Source: Chitinophaga pinensis (GTDB lineage Bacteria; Bacteroidota; Bacteroidia; Chitinophagales; CAIOSU01). Taken from it: a stretch of DNA of 64,000 nt. This document shows, in pieces, positions 25,197-33,861 of the stretch. The translations under genes and the position numbers were made by a program. The stretch is from assembly GCA_945901065.1 (NCBI GenBank), contig CAMDKI010000005.1:124001-188000 (forward strand), read 5' to 3'. The notes beneath the pieces were generated by a model. The model was not told the DNA's origin and did no database searches. It saw nothing but the letters and a program-made list of their open reading frames with translations. Position 1 is the stretch's first letter; each line of letters starts with the position of its first letter.

Positions 25197-25228
25197 AAGC
25201 AGGGTTGGATTTACCGGCCCTGCTTTTT
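25197..25228 (+). terminator. rho-independent terminator after fadD
   Basis: AAGCAGGG (25197-25204) pairs with CCCTGCTT (25218-25225) followed by a T run. Confidence 0.75.
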
Positions 25229-25251
25229 ATTTATAATTATCTGCAAACCAC

Positions 25252-25259
25252 TATATTTG
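25252..25259 (+). promoter_or_regulatory. -7 promoter box upstream of the nitronate monooxygenase-like gene
   Basis: TATATTTG fits TAnnTTTG; leader of about 60 nt to the ATG at 25326. No good -33 TTG at the usual distance. Confidence 0.35.
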
Positions 25260-25325
25260 CCCTTTATTGATAAACTTTGAGCTGCTAGTTGTGTTATTAG
25301 TAGCGCATAAAAGCTTGTATTGTAA

Positions 25326-26336
25326 ATGAATAAGTTGCATACCATTGATACTGCTTTAACTGAAATGTTGGGCATTAGATACCCGATTATTATGGCACCG
25401 ATGTTCTTGGTGTCGAATGCCGCTATGGTAATTGAGGCGGGGAATGCAGGAGCTACAGGGTCGATACCGGCGCTTAACTACCGCACCGATAAGGATTTTC
25501 GTGCCGCGCTTACCCAAATACGGGAGCACAGCAAGGGGCCTATCGGTATCAATTTGATTGCCAATAAATCGAACATAAAGTTGCAAGAGCAATTGCGCAC
25601 TTGTGTAGAGATGCACGTTGATTATATCATTACCTCATTGGGCAGCCCCGAAGAAATCATAAAGGCATGTAAGCCCGAAGGCATAAAAGTGTTTTGCGAT
25701 GTAGTGGATGAGAAGTTTGCAAAAAAGGTAGAAGACTTGGGTGCCGATGCGCTTATTGCCGTAAACTCAGGCGCTGGCGGGCACGCCGGCCCAATGCCAT
25801 CGGATGTGCTAATACCCCGCTTGCTGAATGCGTGCAGCATACCGGTTATTAATGCTGGCGAAGTAGGCAAAGGCGAGCACCTGCTAAAGGTAATTGAGCG
25901 CGGTGCTTGTGGGGCATCTATTGGCAGTTTGTTTATTGCTACATACGAGGCCGAGGTAAGCCAAGAATACAAGCAAGCCTGTGTGGATTATGGTGCCAAG
26001 GATATTGTGCTCACCAACAAAATTAGCGGCACGCCCTGCACCGTTATCAATACGCCTTATGTGCAGAAAATAGGTACTCAACAAAATTGGCTTGAAGTAA
26101 TGTTAGCCAAGAACAAGAGCCTGAAAAAGTACGTAAAAATGTTAACCTTCTATAAAGGCATGAAAGCCGTGGAGAATGCTGCATTTAGTGCTACCTACAA
26201 AACGGTTTGGTGCGCTGGCCCTACCATTGAGCACGTGCATGCCATTCGCCCGGTTAGGGAAATCATCCAGACTTTGGTAAATGAGTATGAAGAGGCGCTG
26301 AAGGCAAAGGTGATGGCAGAAGTAAATGCCTCATGA
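25326..26336 (+). CDS. nitronate monooxygenase-like FMN-dependent TIM-barrel enzyme
   Basis: 336 residues. The protein has the 2-nitropropane dioxygenase family features: MLGIRYPIIMAPMFLVSNA near 14-32 (FMN phosphate/flavin end), GAGGHAGPMPSDVLIPRLL near 148-166 with the putative catalytic His in GGHAG, IPVINAGEVGKGEHLLKVI near 172-190 and GACGASIGSLFIATYEAEVS near 193-212. Such enzymes oxidise nitronates or act as enoyl reductases on unknown substrates, so the name is a family label. It stands alone: the fadD terminator is just upstream, and the next genes are on the other strand. Confidence 0.85.
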   Translation: MNKLHTIDTALTEMLGIRYPIIMAPMFLVSNAAMVIEAGNAGATGSIPALNYRTDKDFRAALTQIREHSKGPIGINLIANKSNIKLQEQLRTCVEMHVDYIITSLGSPEEIIKACKPEGIKVFCDVVDEKFAKKVEDLGADALIAVNSGAGGHAGPMPSDVLIPRLLNACSIPVINAGEVGKGEHLLKVIERGACGASIGSLFIATYEAEVSQEYKQACVDYGAKDIVLTNKISGTPCTVINTPYVQKIGTQQNWLEVMLAKNKSLKKYVKMLTFYKGMKAVENAAFSATYKTVWCAGPTIEHVHAIRPVREIIQTLVNEYEEALKAKVMAEVNAS

Positions 26337-26389
26337 AATGATACGTACATTTTATATCGTTAATTAGAAAAAGCCCATCATTGCCCTAT

Positions 26390-26671
26390 TTACCCAATCA
26401 TCATATGCGTATTAGGGTATTTGTAGTTGGTTGATACCACAGGCGAGCTTAACACAAATGCCAAGATAAGCAACCCTGCGCGGCCAATGAATAAGGCAAT
26501 AATGATCATTACTTTGCCAAATGGCCTTAATGATGCTTTAAGTCCCGCCGAAACACCTACGGTGCCAAATATGGGCATGATCCATTTAAAAAATGCGGCC
26601 ACTTTGGGTTGGCTATCATATACAAACAGGTTGAGCTGTTCTTTGAGCTGCTTATAGGAGTTGCTGATCAT
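26390..26671 (-). pseudogene. C-terminal fragment of a TrkH/KtrB-type potassium transporter
   Basis: A 93-codon frame whose last 60 residues (FGTVGVSAGLKASLRPFGKV, then IALFIGRAGLLILAFVLSS and an ending YKYPNTHMMIG) look like the last selectivity-loop/helix and C-terminus of Bacteroidota Trk-type K+ transporters. The first 30 residues (MISNSYKQLKEQLNLF...) do not. A whole transporter is roughly 450-600 residues, so the pore and most helices are missing. The start lies 20 bases inside the 3' end of rfaE1, so no upstream part can exist here. Best read as a remnant left by deletion; expression as a small membrane protein cannot be excluded. Confidence 0.6.
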
Positions 26672-27656
26672 TAGTTGTTTTCAGTGCTTCTAATATAAGC
26701 TCTTCGCTGCTAATAGATGATACGCCTTGTTTTTCGCAAACTAGTCCACCAGCAAGGTTAGTTAAATGGGCTATTTCGGCAATAGATAACCCTGCTGACA
26801 AGCATAGGGCACCAACAGCTATAACGGTGTCGCCTGCACCTGATACATCTACAATGTTTCTGGCATGGGCATTGGTTTTATTGGCACTGGTTTCATCAGC
26901 AATAAAAACGCCATGCTCCGACAGGGTTATCATTACTTGCTTTGCTTGCAACTTGTTCATTAACTGCAATGCCGCCCTTTGCAGCGAGGTATGCAATGTT
27001 GGGTCAACGTTTGTGTTAAGCGCTTCTCTAACTTCTTTTAAGTTCGGCTTAAACAATGAAGCGCCTTGGTATGCAAAAAAGTTATGTTTCTTGGGGTCTA
27101 CCGCAACAGGTATGTTGCGTTGCGCACAAGCTGCCATAACGGCAACAATCAAATCTTCAAACAATACCCCCTTATTGTAGTCTTGCAATATTACCACTTG
27201 CGGCCCTTCGGCAATGGCGGCAAGTGCCGCCTCTTTCAGTTGGCTGGCTTCTAAGCCTTTCAGTTCATCTTTTTGCTCCCTATCAAAACGAAGCATTTGC
27301 TGGCCTCGGCTTACAATGCGGTTTTTGTGCGTGGTAGGGCGTGTTTTTATTTTTGCTAGAAAATGACAAGCTACACTCGCTTCTTCCAAAAGCTCTTTTA
27401 GTATCCTGCCTTCGTGGTCATCGCCAACCAAACCACACAACGTTACTTTAGCACCTAGTGCCCTTAAGTTTATGGCCACGTTGGCTGCTCCGCCTGGGCA
27501 ATCTTGTTGCTGGGTTATGTCAACAACAGGAACTGGTGCCTCTGGCGATATACGATTGGTGCTACCATATAGGTAGGTATCCAACATAACATCGCCAATA
27601 ACCAATACTTTGGTTCGCGAAAAGGAATGGATGATTGAAGTAAAATCAGTGTTCAA
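26652..27656 (-). CDS. rfaE1: D-glycero-beta-D-manno-heptose-7-phosphate kinase
   Basis: 334 residues, the kinase half (HldA/RfaE domain I) as a separate protein. It is a PfkB/ribokinase-fold enzyme: KVLVIGDVMLDTYLYG near 15-30, RISPEAPVPVV near 35-45, CPGGAANVAINLRALGA near 53-69, and the catalytic-base motif DVSGAGDTV at 270-278. It phosphorylates heptose 7-phosphate at C1 in ADP-heptose synthesis for lipopolysaccharide core. The adenylyltransferase domain of bifunctional HldE is absent here. A -7 box lies at 27682-27689. The downstream TrkH fragment overlaps its 3' end by 20 bases. Confidence 0.92.
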   Translation of the reverse strand: MNTDFTSIIHSFSRTKVLVIGDVMLDTYLYGSTNRISPEAPVPVVDITQQQDCPGGAANVAINLRALGAKVTLCGLVGDDHEGRILKELLEEASVACHFLAKIKTRPTTHKNRIVSRGQQMLRFDREQKDELKGLEASQLKEAALAAIAEGPQVVILQDYNKGVLFEDLIVAVMAACAQRNIPVAVDPKKHNFFAYQGASLFKPNLKEVREALNTNVDPTLHTSLQRAALQLMNKLQAKQVMITLSEHGVFIADETSANKTNAHARNIVDVSGAGDTVIAVGALCLSAGLSIAEIAHLTNLAGGLVCEKQGVSSISSEELILEALKTTNDQQLL

Positions 27657-27681
27657 AATGGAGGCTATTGAGCAACATGGG

Positions 27682-27689
27682 CAAAATTA
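27682..27689 (-). promoter_or_regulatory. -7 promoter box of rfaE1
   Basis: On the minus strand TAATTTTG fits TAnnTTTG, 25 bases ahead of the ATG at 27656. A TTTT-rich stretch lies about 20 bases further upstream. Confidence 0.45.
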
Positions 27690-27807
27690 CAATATAGTTG
27701 AAACTAAAAGGCGGTATTTAACGATTAGTTAACAACCGATTAAGGTTGATTATAAAATGAGTAAACAACCTACTGAAAATGGGATAGTAACTTGCCATTA
27801 AGAGCGT

Positions 27808-27815
27808 TACATTTG
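27808..27815 (+). promoter_or_regulatory. -7 promoter box of the esterase gene
   Basis: TACATTTG fits TAnnTTTG, 29 bases before the ATG at 27845. The gap 27657-27844 is thus a divergent promoter region for rfaE1 and the esterase. Confidence 0.4.
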
Positions 27816-27844
27816 CAATAACAGAAAGTAATCTAATTATCCAT

Positions 27845-28768
27845 ATGAAAGTAGGCGAAAAGAGAAGTTGGCAACTGGCCATATTTAGGTTCTTGTTGCG
27901 TTTTGTAAGGCTATTTATTGGCAAACGGTTGCCTACCGTGGCAAGGATGCGCAGAGATATGGACCTTGCTGCCCGATGGTTTTTGCCCAGGGCAAAGAAT
28001 AATACGGTACAACCAATATTAATGGCTGGACTAAAGGCAGAACGGATTACCCCAAACGGAGCAAGGCATGACAAAGCGCTGTATTATTTGCATGGCGGCG
28101 CATATGCTCTTTGTTCGCTGGAGACCCACCGCCGTATGATAACCAAAATAGCGGAGGCTGCCGGTATTACTGCTTTTGCTATTGAGTACCGCATGGCACC
28201 CGAGCACCTATACCCGGCAGCTTTAGAAGATGCCGTTGCTGGTTTTCAATATTTGTTGGGCGAGGGATATAAACCAGCGGATATTGTAATTGCCGGCGAC
28301 TCGGCTGGCGGAGGGCTCACGGCCGCAACTTTGTTAAAGCTAAGAGAATTGGGTATGCCCATGCCCGCTGCCGCGGTGCTGCTTTCGCCTTGGGGAGATT
28401 TGGAAGGTGCAGGCGAGTCGAATGGAGTGCCGAGGAGGAGAGATAGTGTACTTACTAACGAAGCCCTTGTTTGGCATGGAAAGCTATATGCTGGCAAAGC
28501 CGATTTGCGCAATCCTTTTATCTCGCCTATATATGGCGACTACACTGGTCTGCCACCTATGATGCTTCAATGTGGTTCGGTGGAGTTGATTCATAGCGAC
28601 TCAGTGCGCATAGCCGCTAAGGCCGAAGCTGCGGGCGTAAAGGTTGAATTGGTAGAGTGGGGGCATACCTTTCATGTATGGCAGATGTATGATTTCTTTT
28701 TGCCCGAGGCCCGCGAATCAATTAAGCAGATGGGAGCGTTTATGCGCAAGCAGTTGGGGATGGGGTAA
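27845..28768 (+). CDS. alpha/beta-hydrolase, hormone-sensitive-lipase-type esterase
   Basis: 307 residues. The oxyanion-hole motif YYLHGGAYALCS includes H83-GG, the nucleophile is S153 in GDSAGGG, an acidic residue is expected in the DLRNPFISPIYGDYTGLPPM region near 219-238, and the catalytic His is H274 or H277 in WGHTFHVWQ. These are marks of the HSL family (bacterial carboxylesterases). No signal peptide is seen, so the enzyme is probably cytosolic; the N-terminal 50 residues are basic and amphipathic. It hydrolyses short acyl esters of unknown origin. Repeats follow directly after the stop. Confidence 0.85.
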   Translation: MKVGEKRSWQLAIFRFLLRFVRLFIGKRLPTVARMRRDMDLAARWFLPRAKNNTVQPILMAGLKAERITPNGARHDKALYYLHGGAYALCSLETHRRMITKIAEAAGITAFAIEYRMAPEHLYPAALEDAVAGFQYLLGEGYKPADIVIAGDSAGGGLTAATLLKLRELGMPMPAAAVLLSPWGDLEGAGESNGVPRRRDSVLTNEALVWHGKLYAGKADLRNPFISPIYGDYTGLPPMMLQCGSVELIHSDSVRIAAKAEAAGVKVELVEWGHTFHVWQMYDFFLPEARESIKQMGAFMRKQLGMG

Positions 28769-28775
28769 ATTGGTT

Positions 28776-28797
28776 GCGAGTTACGAGTTACGAGTTT
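28776..28797. repeat. GAGTTAC heptamer repeat, left arm of an inverted repeat
   Basis: GCGAGTTACGAGTTACGAGTTT holds tandem GAGTTAC heptamers. It matches the reverse complement of 28999-29020 at 20 of 22 positions. Confidence 0.7.
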
Positions 28798-28998
28798 GAT
28801 TAATATTCAAAAACGTAATTCCCCTAATCCATTGGCTGACGGAGAAAAAGCTTCTGGTGTGTAAGTTGCGAACTCGAAATACCACATAACCACTGTGAAG
28901 CGGCAAGTAAAGTTCAATACATCATCGCAAAAAGATCTCTCCCAAAATCGGGATAACAAACAGCGTGGGCTAATCTTAAAAGGTAATTGGTAATGAGA

Positions 28999-29020
28999 AA
29001 ACTCGTAACCTGTAACTCGC
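28999..29020. repeat. GAGTTAC heptamer repeat, right arm of the inverted repeat
   Basis: The inverted partner of 28776-28797, ending 2 bases from the leuS stop codon (29023-29025). The 201 bases between the arms show no gene. Confidence 0.7.
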
Positions 29021-29022
29021 AA

Positions 29023-31779
29023 CTAGATAACCAAATTAATAATCCTTCCCTTCACGAAGATAAACTTCTTAGGATCTTTGCCTTCTAGCCATTTTTGTAC
29101 TTGCTCATTGGCCAGCACCTCAGGTTTTACTTGGTCTTCGGTATAGTCCAGCGGAAAATCGATGGTGGCGCGAACCTTGCCATTGATGGAAACTGGGTAG
29201 TTGAAATTGCTCTCTACCAACACGCTTTCATCAAACTTAGGGAATGGCGCATACACTACCGTACCATTTTCGCCTAAGGCATTCTGCCAAAGCTCTTCGG
29301 CAATGTGTGGGGCAAATGGTGCCAACAGTATGGTCAACTCCTTTAAGATGGCGCGCTTGCGGCACTTCAAATCGGTGAGCTCATTGGTGGCAATCATAAA
29401 GGCACTGATGCAAGTGTTGAACGACAATCGCTCCACATCATCCTGAATCTTCTTGATGGTGCGGTGCAATACCTTCAACTCCGCAGGGGTTGGGGCTTCA
29501 TCACTTATCTCCAGTCCGTTTTCGGTATAGAACAACCGCCAAAACTTGCGCAAGAATTTGTGTACGCCATCCAAGCCATTGGTTATCCAAGGCTTGCTCT
29601 GCTCAATCGGACCCAAAAACATCTCGTACATGCGGAACGTATCGGCACCATATTTTTCAATTACAATGTCGGGGTTTACTACGTTCCACTTGGATTTCGA
29701 CATTTTTTCAACTTCCCAACCACACACATATTTACTGTTATCCAAAATGAATTCGGCATCTGCATATTCCTCCAACCAATTTCTAAAAGCCTCAGTATCT
29801 AGAACATCATTTTCAACAATGTTGACATCAACATGCAAAGCGGTTGTTTCGTATTGGTCTTTTAACTCAAGAGATACAAATTCGTTGGTCCCCTGAATAC
29901 GATACACAAAATTCGACCTGCCCTGTATCATCCCTTGGTTCACCAGCTTCTTATATGGCTCTTGGGTGGGTACCCAGCCTTTATCAAAGAAGAACTTGTG
30001 CCAAAAGCGGCTGTATAGTAAGTGGCCCACGGCGTGCTCGGCACCGCCCACGTATAGGTCCACATCTTGCCAATAGTCAACAGCCTCCTTGCCCACAAAG
30101 AACCCACCGTTCTGTGGGTCCATATAGCGGAGGAAATACCAGCTACTGCCAGCATAACCTGGCATGGTATCTGTTTCGCGCGGCCCATCAGGATGGTTTA
30201 CCCAATCGGTGTTGCGCGCCAATGGCGAGTCGCCGTCGCCGGTAGGCTTAAAGCTCTCCACATCGGGTAGGTTTACCGGCAATTCTTTCTCGGGCAAGGT
30301 ATACGGCATCTCGTCCTTATATATCACCGGGAACGGCTCTCCCCAATAGCGCTGGCGGCTAAAGCCAGCATCGCGCATGCGGTAGTTTACGCGGCCCTTG
30401 CCAATGCCCATTTCCTCTACCTTACGGCACATCAAGCTAATGGCAGCTGGCACTTCCAACCCATCCAAAAAGCCCGAGTTGATCATTTTGCCCAACTTGT
30501 CGCTGCGGGTAGCGCCGGGGTGGTCACTCTTATCTATCACGTCAATTATCGGCAGGCCAAACTTGGTGGCAAATGCATTATCGCGGTCGTCGTCGCTCGG
30601 CACGGCCATAATGGCACCGGTGCCGTAGCCCATCAATACATATTCGGCAATCCAAATCGGCACGTTCTCGCCCGTAAAGGGGTTGTGGGCATACGCGCCA
30701 GTAAAGGCACCGCTCACGGTCTTCACATCGGCTTGGCGGTCGCGCTCACTGCGGCTCTGCACGTAGGCTTTGTATTCCTCAATGGCCGCTATATTGGTGC
30801 TAATCTCCGCCACCATAAGGTGCTCGGGTGCCAACACCAAAAACGTCGCCCCAAAGATGGTATCGGGTCGAGTGGTGAACACTTCTATTTTTTCATCTCT
30901 GCCAACCACATTAAACTGCACGCTGGCGCCTTCGCTGCGGCCTATCCAGTTGCGTTGCTGCTCTTTCAGGCTCTCGGCAAAGTCCACGGTGTCCAATCCA
31001 TCCAGCAAGCGCTGGGCATAGGCGGTAATGCGCAAAAACCATTGGCGCATACTCTTCTTTACTACGGGGTGGCCACCGCGTTCGCTCACGCCATCTTTCA
31101 CCTCGTCGTTGGCCAATACCGTGCCTAAGGCTGGGCACCAGTTTACGTCGCCATACTTTAAGTATGCCAAGCGGTATTCCATCAATATCTCCTGCTGCTG
31201 CTTCTCGCTGTAGGTGTTCCACTCCTCGGCGGTAAAGGTCGATATTTTGCCACTAGCGGCATTTGTTTTGATATTTCCCTCTTTGGCGAAAGTGGCAACT
31301 AAGTCTGTAATCGGCTCGGCCTGTTGGGCGGCGTTATTATAGTAGGAGTGGAATAACTGAATAAATATCCACTGTGTAAACTGGTAGTATTTCGGGTCGC
31401 TGGTGCGCACCTCGCGGCTCCAATCGTAATCAAAACCGATGGCATCCAACTGCTCCATGTAGCGGGCAATGTTCACCTCGGTGGTGGTGGCAGGGTGCTG
31501 GCCAGTCTGTATGGCGTATTGCTCCGCAGGCAAGCCAAAGGCATCAAAACCCATGGGGTGCAACACATTGAAGCCCTTCAAGCGTTTGTAGCGGCTGTAG
31601 ATGTCGGTAGCAATGTAACCCAGCGGGTGCCCCACGTGCAGGCCCGCGCCGCTAGGGTAGGGGAACATATCCAGCACGTAACACTTCTGTTTGCTGGTGT
31701 CGTTGCTTACCTTATAGGTTTGGTTGTCCTTCCAATACTGTTTCCAGCGCGCTTCAATCTCCTGAAACTTATATTCCAT
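29023..31779 (-). CDS. leuS: leucyl-tRNA synthetase
   Basis: 918 residues. Class I signature HVGH is at 48-51 and KMSKS at 692-696. The editing (CP1) domain contains [21 protein letters not shown] in two parts of the expected region near 309-329, and [16 protein letters not shown] marks the core. Before KMSKS lies an insertion (about 625-690, with [20 protein letters not shown]) of the sort seen in Bacteroidota LeuS. The enzyme charges tRNA-Leu in the cytosol. The protein is complete. It is monocistronic by appearance, with heptad-type repeats near both ends (28999-29020 and 31821-31854). Confidence 0.97.
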   Translation of the reverse strand: MEYKFQEIEARWKQYWKDNQTYKVSNDTSKQKCYVLDMFPYPSGAGLHVGHPLGYIATDIYSRYKRLKGFNVLHPMGFDAFGLPAEQYAIQTGQHPATTTEVNIARYMEQLDAIGFDYDWSREVRTSDPKYYQFTQWIFIQLFHSYYNNAAQQAEPITDLVATFAKEGNIKTNAASGKISTFTAEEWNTYSEKQQQEILMEYRLAYLKYGDVNWCPALGTVLANDEVKDGVSERGGHPVVKKSMRQWFLRITAYAQRLLDGLDTVDFAESLKEQQRNWIGRSEGASVQFNVVGRDEKIEVFTTRPDTIFGATFLVLAPEHLMVAEISTNIAAIEEYKAYVQSRSERDRQADVKTVSGAFTGAYAHNPFTGENVPIWIAEYVLMGYGTGAIMAVPSDDDRDNAFATKFGLPIIDVIDKSDHPGATRSDKLGKMINSGFLDGLEVPAAISLMCRKVEEMGIGKGRVNYRMRDAGFSRQRYWGEPFPVIYKDEMPYTLPEKELPVNLPDVESFKPTGDGDSPLARNTDWVNHPDGPRETDTMPGYAGSSWYFLRYMDPQNGGFFVGKEAVDYWQDVDLYVGGAEHAVGHLLYSRFWHKFFFDKGWVPTQEPYKKLVNQGMIQGRSNFVYRIQGTNEFVSLELKDQYETTALHVDVNIVENDVLDTEAFRNWLEEYADAEFILDNSKYVCGWEVEKMSKSKWNVVNPDIVIEKYGADTFRMYEMFLGPIEQSKPWITNGLDGVHKFLRKFWRLFYTENGLEISDEAPTPAELKVLHRTIKKIQDDVERLSFNTCISAFMIATNELTDLKCRKRAILKELTILLAPFAPHIAEELWQNALGENGTVVYAPFPKFDESVLVESNFNYPVSINGKVRATIDFPLDYTEDQVKPEVLANEQVQKWLEGKDPKKFIFVKGRIINLVI

Positions 31780-31820
31780 AACGGTGTGGGGTAATTTGGG
31801 AGGTAAAAATACGGGTTTGT

Positions 31821-31854
31821 TTGGTTAATCGGTTAACTAAGGGTTTGGTAATTG
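31821..31854. repeat. imperfect TTGGTTAA-type repeat between leuS and the ferredoxin gene
   Basis: TTGGTTAATCGGTTAACT is followed by AAGGGTTTGGTAATTG, using the same vocabulary and 7-8-nt period as 2940-2977. Confidence 0.5.
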
Positions 31855-31937
31855 ACGATTTTGAAAATGTACTGTACACCTAACCAAAATCAGCCAAATC
31901 ACTGACGCTTGCCATTAAACCTGTTTAACTCCAACGG

Positions 31938-31945
31938 TACTTTTG
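31938..31945 (+). promoter_or_regulatory. -7 promoter box of the ferredoxin gene, 9 bases from the start codon
   Basis: TACTTTTG fits TAnnTTTG. With ATG at 31955, transcription would begin within a few bases of the start codon, giving a very short leader or none. Confidence 0.45.
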
Positions 31946-31954
31946 TACTTAATT

Positions 31955-32269
31955 ATGGATGTACATTTTAAAGTAGAATTCGAAGGCGAGGAACAAGATG
32001 TTGTAGGGCCGTTGGACGTTTTGCTATCGGTAATGGAATTACTGAAGGCTTACGATTACCCCATTGAGGCTACTTGTGGCGGTATGGGTTTGTGTGGCAC
32101 TTGCCATTGTTTTGTTGATGGCGATACCAGTCTGTTCCCCATAGGTGATGATGAAGCGGATACGTTGGATAATATTCCCTTTACTAATGGCAAAAGCCGA
32201 TTGACTTGTCAAATTCGCGTACATGAATCGCTAAAGGGAGCCGTGTTTCATTTGAAACCTGGTAACTAA
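31955..32269 (+). CDS. adrenodoxin-type [2Fe-2S] ferredoxin
   Basis: 104 residues from the ATG at 31955; an in-frame TTG at 31943 lies inside the promoter box and is rejected. The cluster ligands are C41, C47, C50 (CGGMGLCGTC) and C85 (LTCQI), the C-x5-C-x2-C-xn-C layout of plant/vertebrate-type ferredoxins; C52 is an extra cysteine. The region C-terminal to the third cysteine (TSLFPIGDDEADTLDNI) resembles the interaction helix of adrenodoxin-like ferredoxins. It carries electrons in the cytosol; the partner is not indicated by the neighbours. It converges on rnz with only 12 bases between stops. Confidence 0.9.
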   Translation: MDVHFKVEFEGEEQDVVGPLDVLLSVMELLKAYDYPIEATCGGMGLCGTCHCFVDGDTSLFPIGDDEADTLDNIPFTNGKSRLTCQIRVHESLKGAVFHLKPGN

Positions 32270-32281
32270 GGTAGGTACGTT

Positions 32282-33208
32282 TTAAACTCTTTCTATTGGG
32301 AAGGTATATCCTTCCAATGCCAGTTGGGTATTTGGAAAAACAGCTTGGGCTTCTTTTAGCAAATTCTCCAAGTCGTATTCGTGATACCGCGACGAAAAGT
32401 GGCCAATTATCAGTTTATGCACTTGTGCTTTTTTAGCAATCTCTGCGGCTTGTTCAGCAGTGGAGTGAAATGTTTCTAAAGCACGCTCAGTGCGGGTCTT
32501 ATCAAAAGTGGATTCGTGATACAAGAGGTTTACACCATGCAAGTATGGCAGTAGTTCCTCATTGTATAAAGTGTCCGTGCAAAAAGCATAGCTTCTTGCT
32601 TTAGGTGGTGGCAAAGTGAGTTCAGCATTGGGTATAATAGTGCCATCTTCTAATTGCAAATCGGCACCTTTTTTTATGTCGCCTATTGCCTCGAAAGGAA
32701 TTTTATATTGCTTTATCTTTTCTTTACGGATGTTTCGCTCTGCAAACTTCTCCGTAAAAATAAAGCCTGAACAAGGAATGCGGTGGATCATGCTCAACGA
32801 GGTAACCTTCATGGTCATATCCTCAAATACTACTGCACCATTTTTTGGCTCGAAAATATGAAACACAATTTCGAAATCTATCTGCCTACTGCAATAGCGC
32901 AGTTGCACATTGATGACTTCATCTAAGCCTTCGGGGCCATAAATGTGTAAAGGAGCGGTTCGATGATTTAGGTTGTAAGAAGTTATCAACCCTATGAGTC
33001 CAAAAAAATGGTCGCCATGCAAGTGGCTAATAAAGATGCGATTTATTTTGTGGAAACGGATTTTGTATCTATTAAACTGCATCTGAGTGCCTTCGCCGCA
33101 GTCAATTAAAAACAAACGTTCGTTAAAATTAAGCACTTGGCTAGTAGGGTTCCTGCCGTTGGCAGGTATTGCAGAGTTGCTACCAAGAATGGTTACCTCA
33201 AAGGTCAT
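32282..33208 (-). CDS. rnz: ribonuclease Z (tRNA 3'-endonuclease)
   Basis: 308 residues, the short RNase Z form. The metallo-beta-lactamase zinc motif is SHLHGDH at 61-67, preceded by FLIDCGEGTQMQF near 33-45; further ligands are in FSSRY/GHFSSR near 273-280 and H-E-S/FH regions near 230-250 (NLLYHESTF, ALETFHSTAEQAAEIA). It removes 3' trailers from tRNA precursors. It starts 3 bases downstream of the STAS gene stop, so the two are co-transcribed. Confidence 0.95.
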   Translation of the reverse strand: MTFEVTILGSNSAIPANGRNPTSQVLNFNERLFLIDCGEGTQMQFNRYKIRFHKINRIFISHLHGDHFFGLIGLITSYNLNHRTAPLHIYGPEGLDEVINVQLRYCSRQIDFEIVFHIFEPKNGAVVFEDMTMKVTSLSMIHRIPCSGFIFTEKFAERNIRKEKIKQYKIPFEAIGDIKKGADLQLEDGTIIPNAELTLPPPKARSYAFCTDTLYNEELLPYLHGVNLLYHESTFDKTRTERALETFHSTAEQAAEIAKKAQVHKLIIGHFSSRYHEYDLENLLKEAQAVFPNTQLALEGYTFPIERV

Positions 33209-33211
33209 TCA

Positions 33212-33583
33212 TTAGTTTCCTTTCAAATCCCGCTCCAATTCTTCCATCAATACAAAATCAGCAGCCTCTTCAATGGTAGGCATAATGTTGAGAATGGAAT
33301 CGAGCTGGGAAATTTTGATCAACTTAGATACATAGTCGTTCATACGAGTAACAACAAAAGAACCATTCACGTTCTTGCACAAGCGATTGCCAATAAGAAT
33401 GGCACTCAACCCAGAAGAGTCGACAAAATTAACGTCTGAAAGGTCAAGGATAATGTTCCTTACTCCGCTGGCATTCAATATCACCAATTCCGATTTCAAC
33501 TTCGGCGCGTTCAAGGTGTTGAGCTTTTCATCCTCAAGCTTGAAAAGGCAATACTTATCTTTCTTGTCTATGCTAAACTTCAT
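33212..33583 (-). CDS. STAS-domain protein (anti-sigma-factor-antagonist-like)
   Basis: 123 residues, essentially one STAS domain: LNTLNAPKLKSELV near 21-34, NIILDLSDVNFVDSSGLSAIL near 43-63 and VTRMNDYVSKLIKISQLDSI in the second half. S57 in DSSGL is the position phosphorylated in SpoIIAA-type antagonists. These proteins act in partner-switching with an anti-sigma kinase or other switch proteins; no kinase or phosphatase gene is adjacent. It sits directly ahead of rnz, 3 bases apart. Confidence 0.88.
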   Translation of the reverse strand: MKFSIDKKDKYCLFKLEDEKLNTLNAPKLKSELVILNASGVRNIILDLSDVNFVDSSGLSAILIGNRLCKNVNGSFVVTRMNDYVSKLIKISQLDSILNIMPTIEEAADFVLMEELERDLKGN

Positions 33584-33764
33584 TGGTGGTTCCTGCGTTA
33601 TCAGTATGTTTCCGCCGTAAAATTAGTACTTTTTGGCTTGATAGGCTAATAATACAATAATTTTATCTGTCAACCTAATATTTGTGGATAACCCCGAGTG
33701 TAGATATTTGGCAAAACGGCAGGCTAGGCCTACCTTAGTAAAGCTTTTGTTTACATTGCCATAT

Positions 33765-33772
33765 TACTTTTG
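33765..33772 (+). promoter_or_regulatory. -7 promoter box upstream of clpC
   Basis: TACTTTTG fits TAnnTTTG. The leader to the ATG at 33862 would be about 85 nt. A TTTTG at 33745-33749 is 15 bases upstream, closer than the usual 17-23. Confidence 0.4.
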
Positions 33773-33861
33773 TAACTTGGGATACCTATTGACGGTTAAA
33801 GCATTTAGACAATTTGTCGTGGTTTGCAGTATGGCATAATTTTTAGACACACAGAAGGGAT

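Noticed and set aside
30520-31128. Plus-strand ORF of 202 codons inside leuS
   Set aside because: Antisense to conserved LeuS catalytic and editing regions; no recognisable domain.
31955-33583. Ferredoxin, RNase Z and STAS genes considered as one functional system
   Set aside because: The ferredoxin is on the opposite strand and convergent; only STAS and rnz form an operon, and no shared function is indicated.
33683-33691. TGTGGATAA, a perfect DnaA-box on the minus strand (TTATCCACA), upstream of clpC
   Set aside because: A single 9-mer without further boxes, AT-rich unwinding region or replication genes; a match of this length by chance in 64 kb is not surprising.
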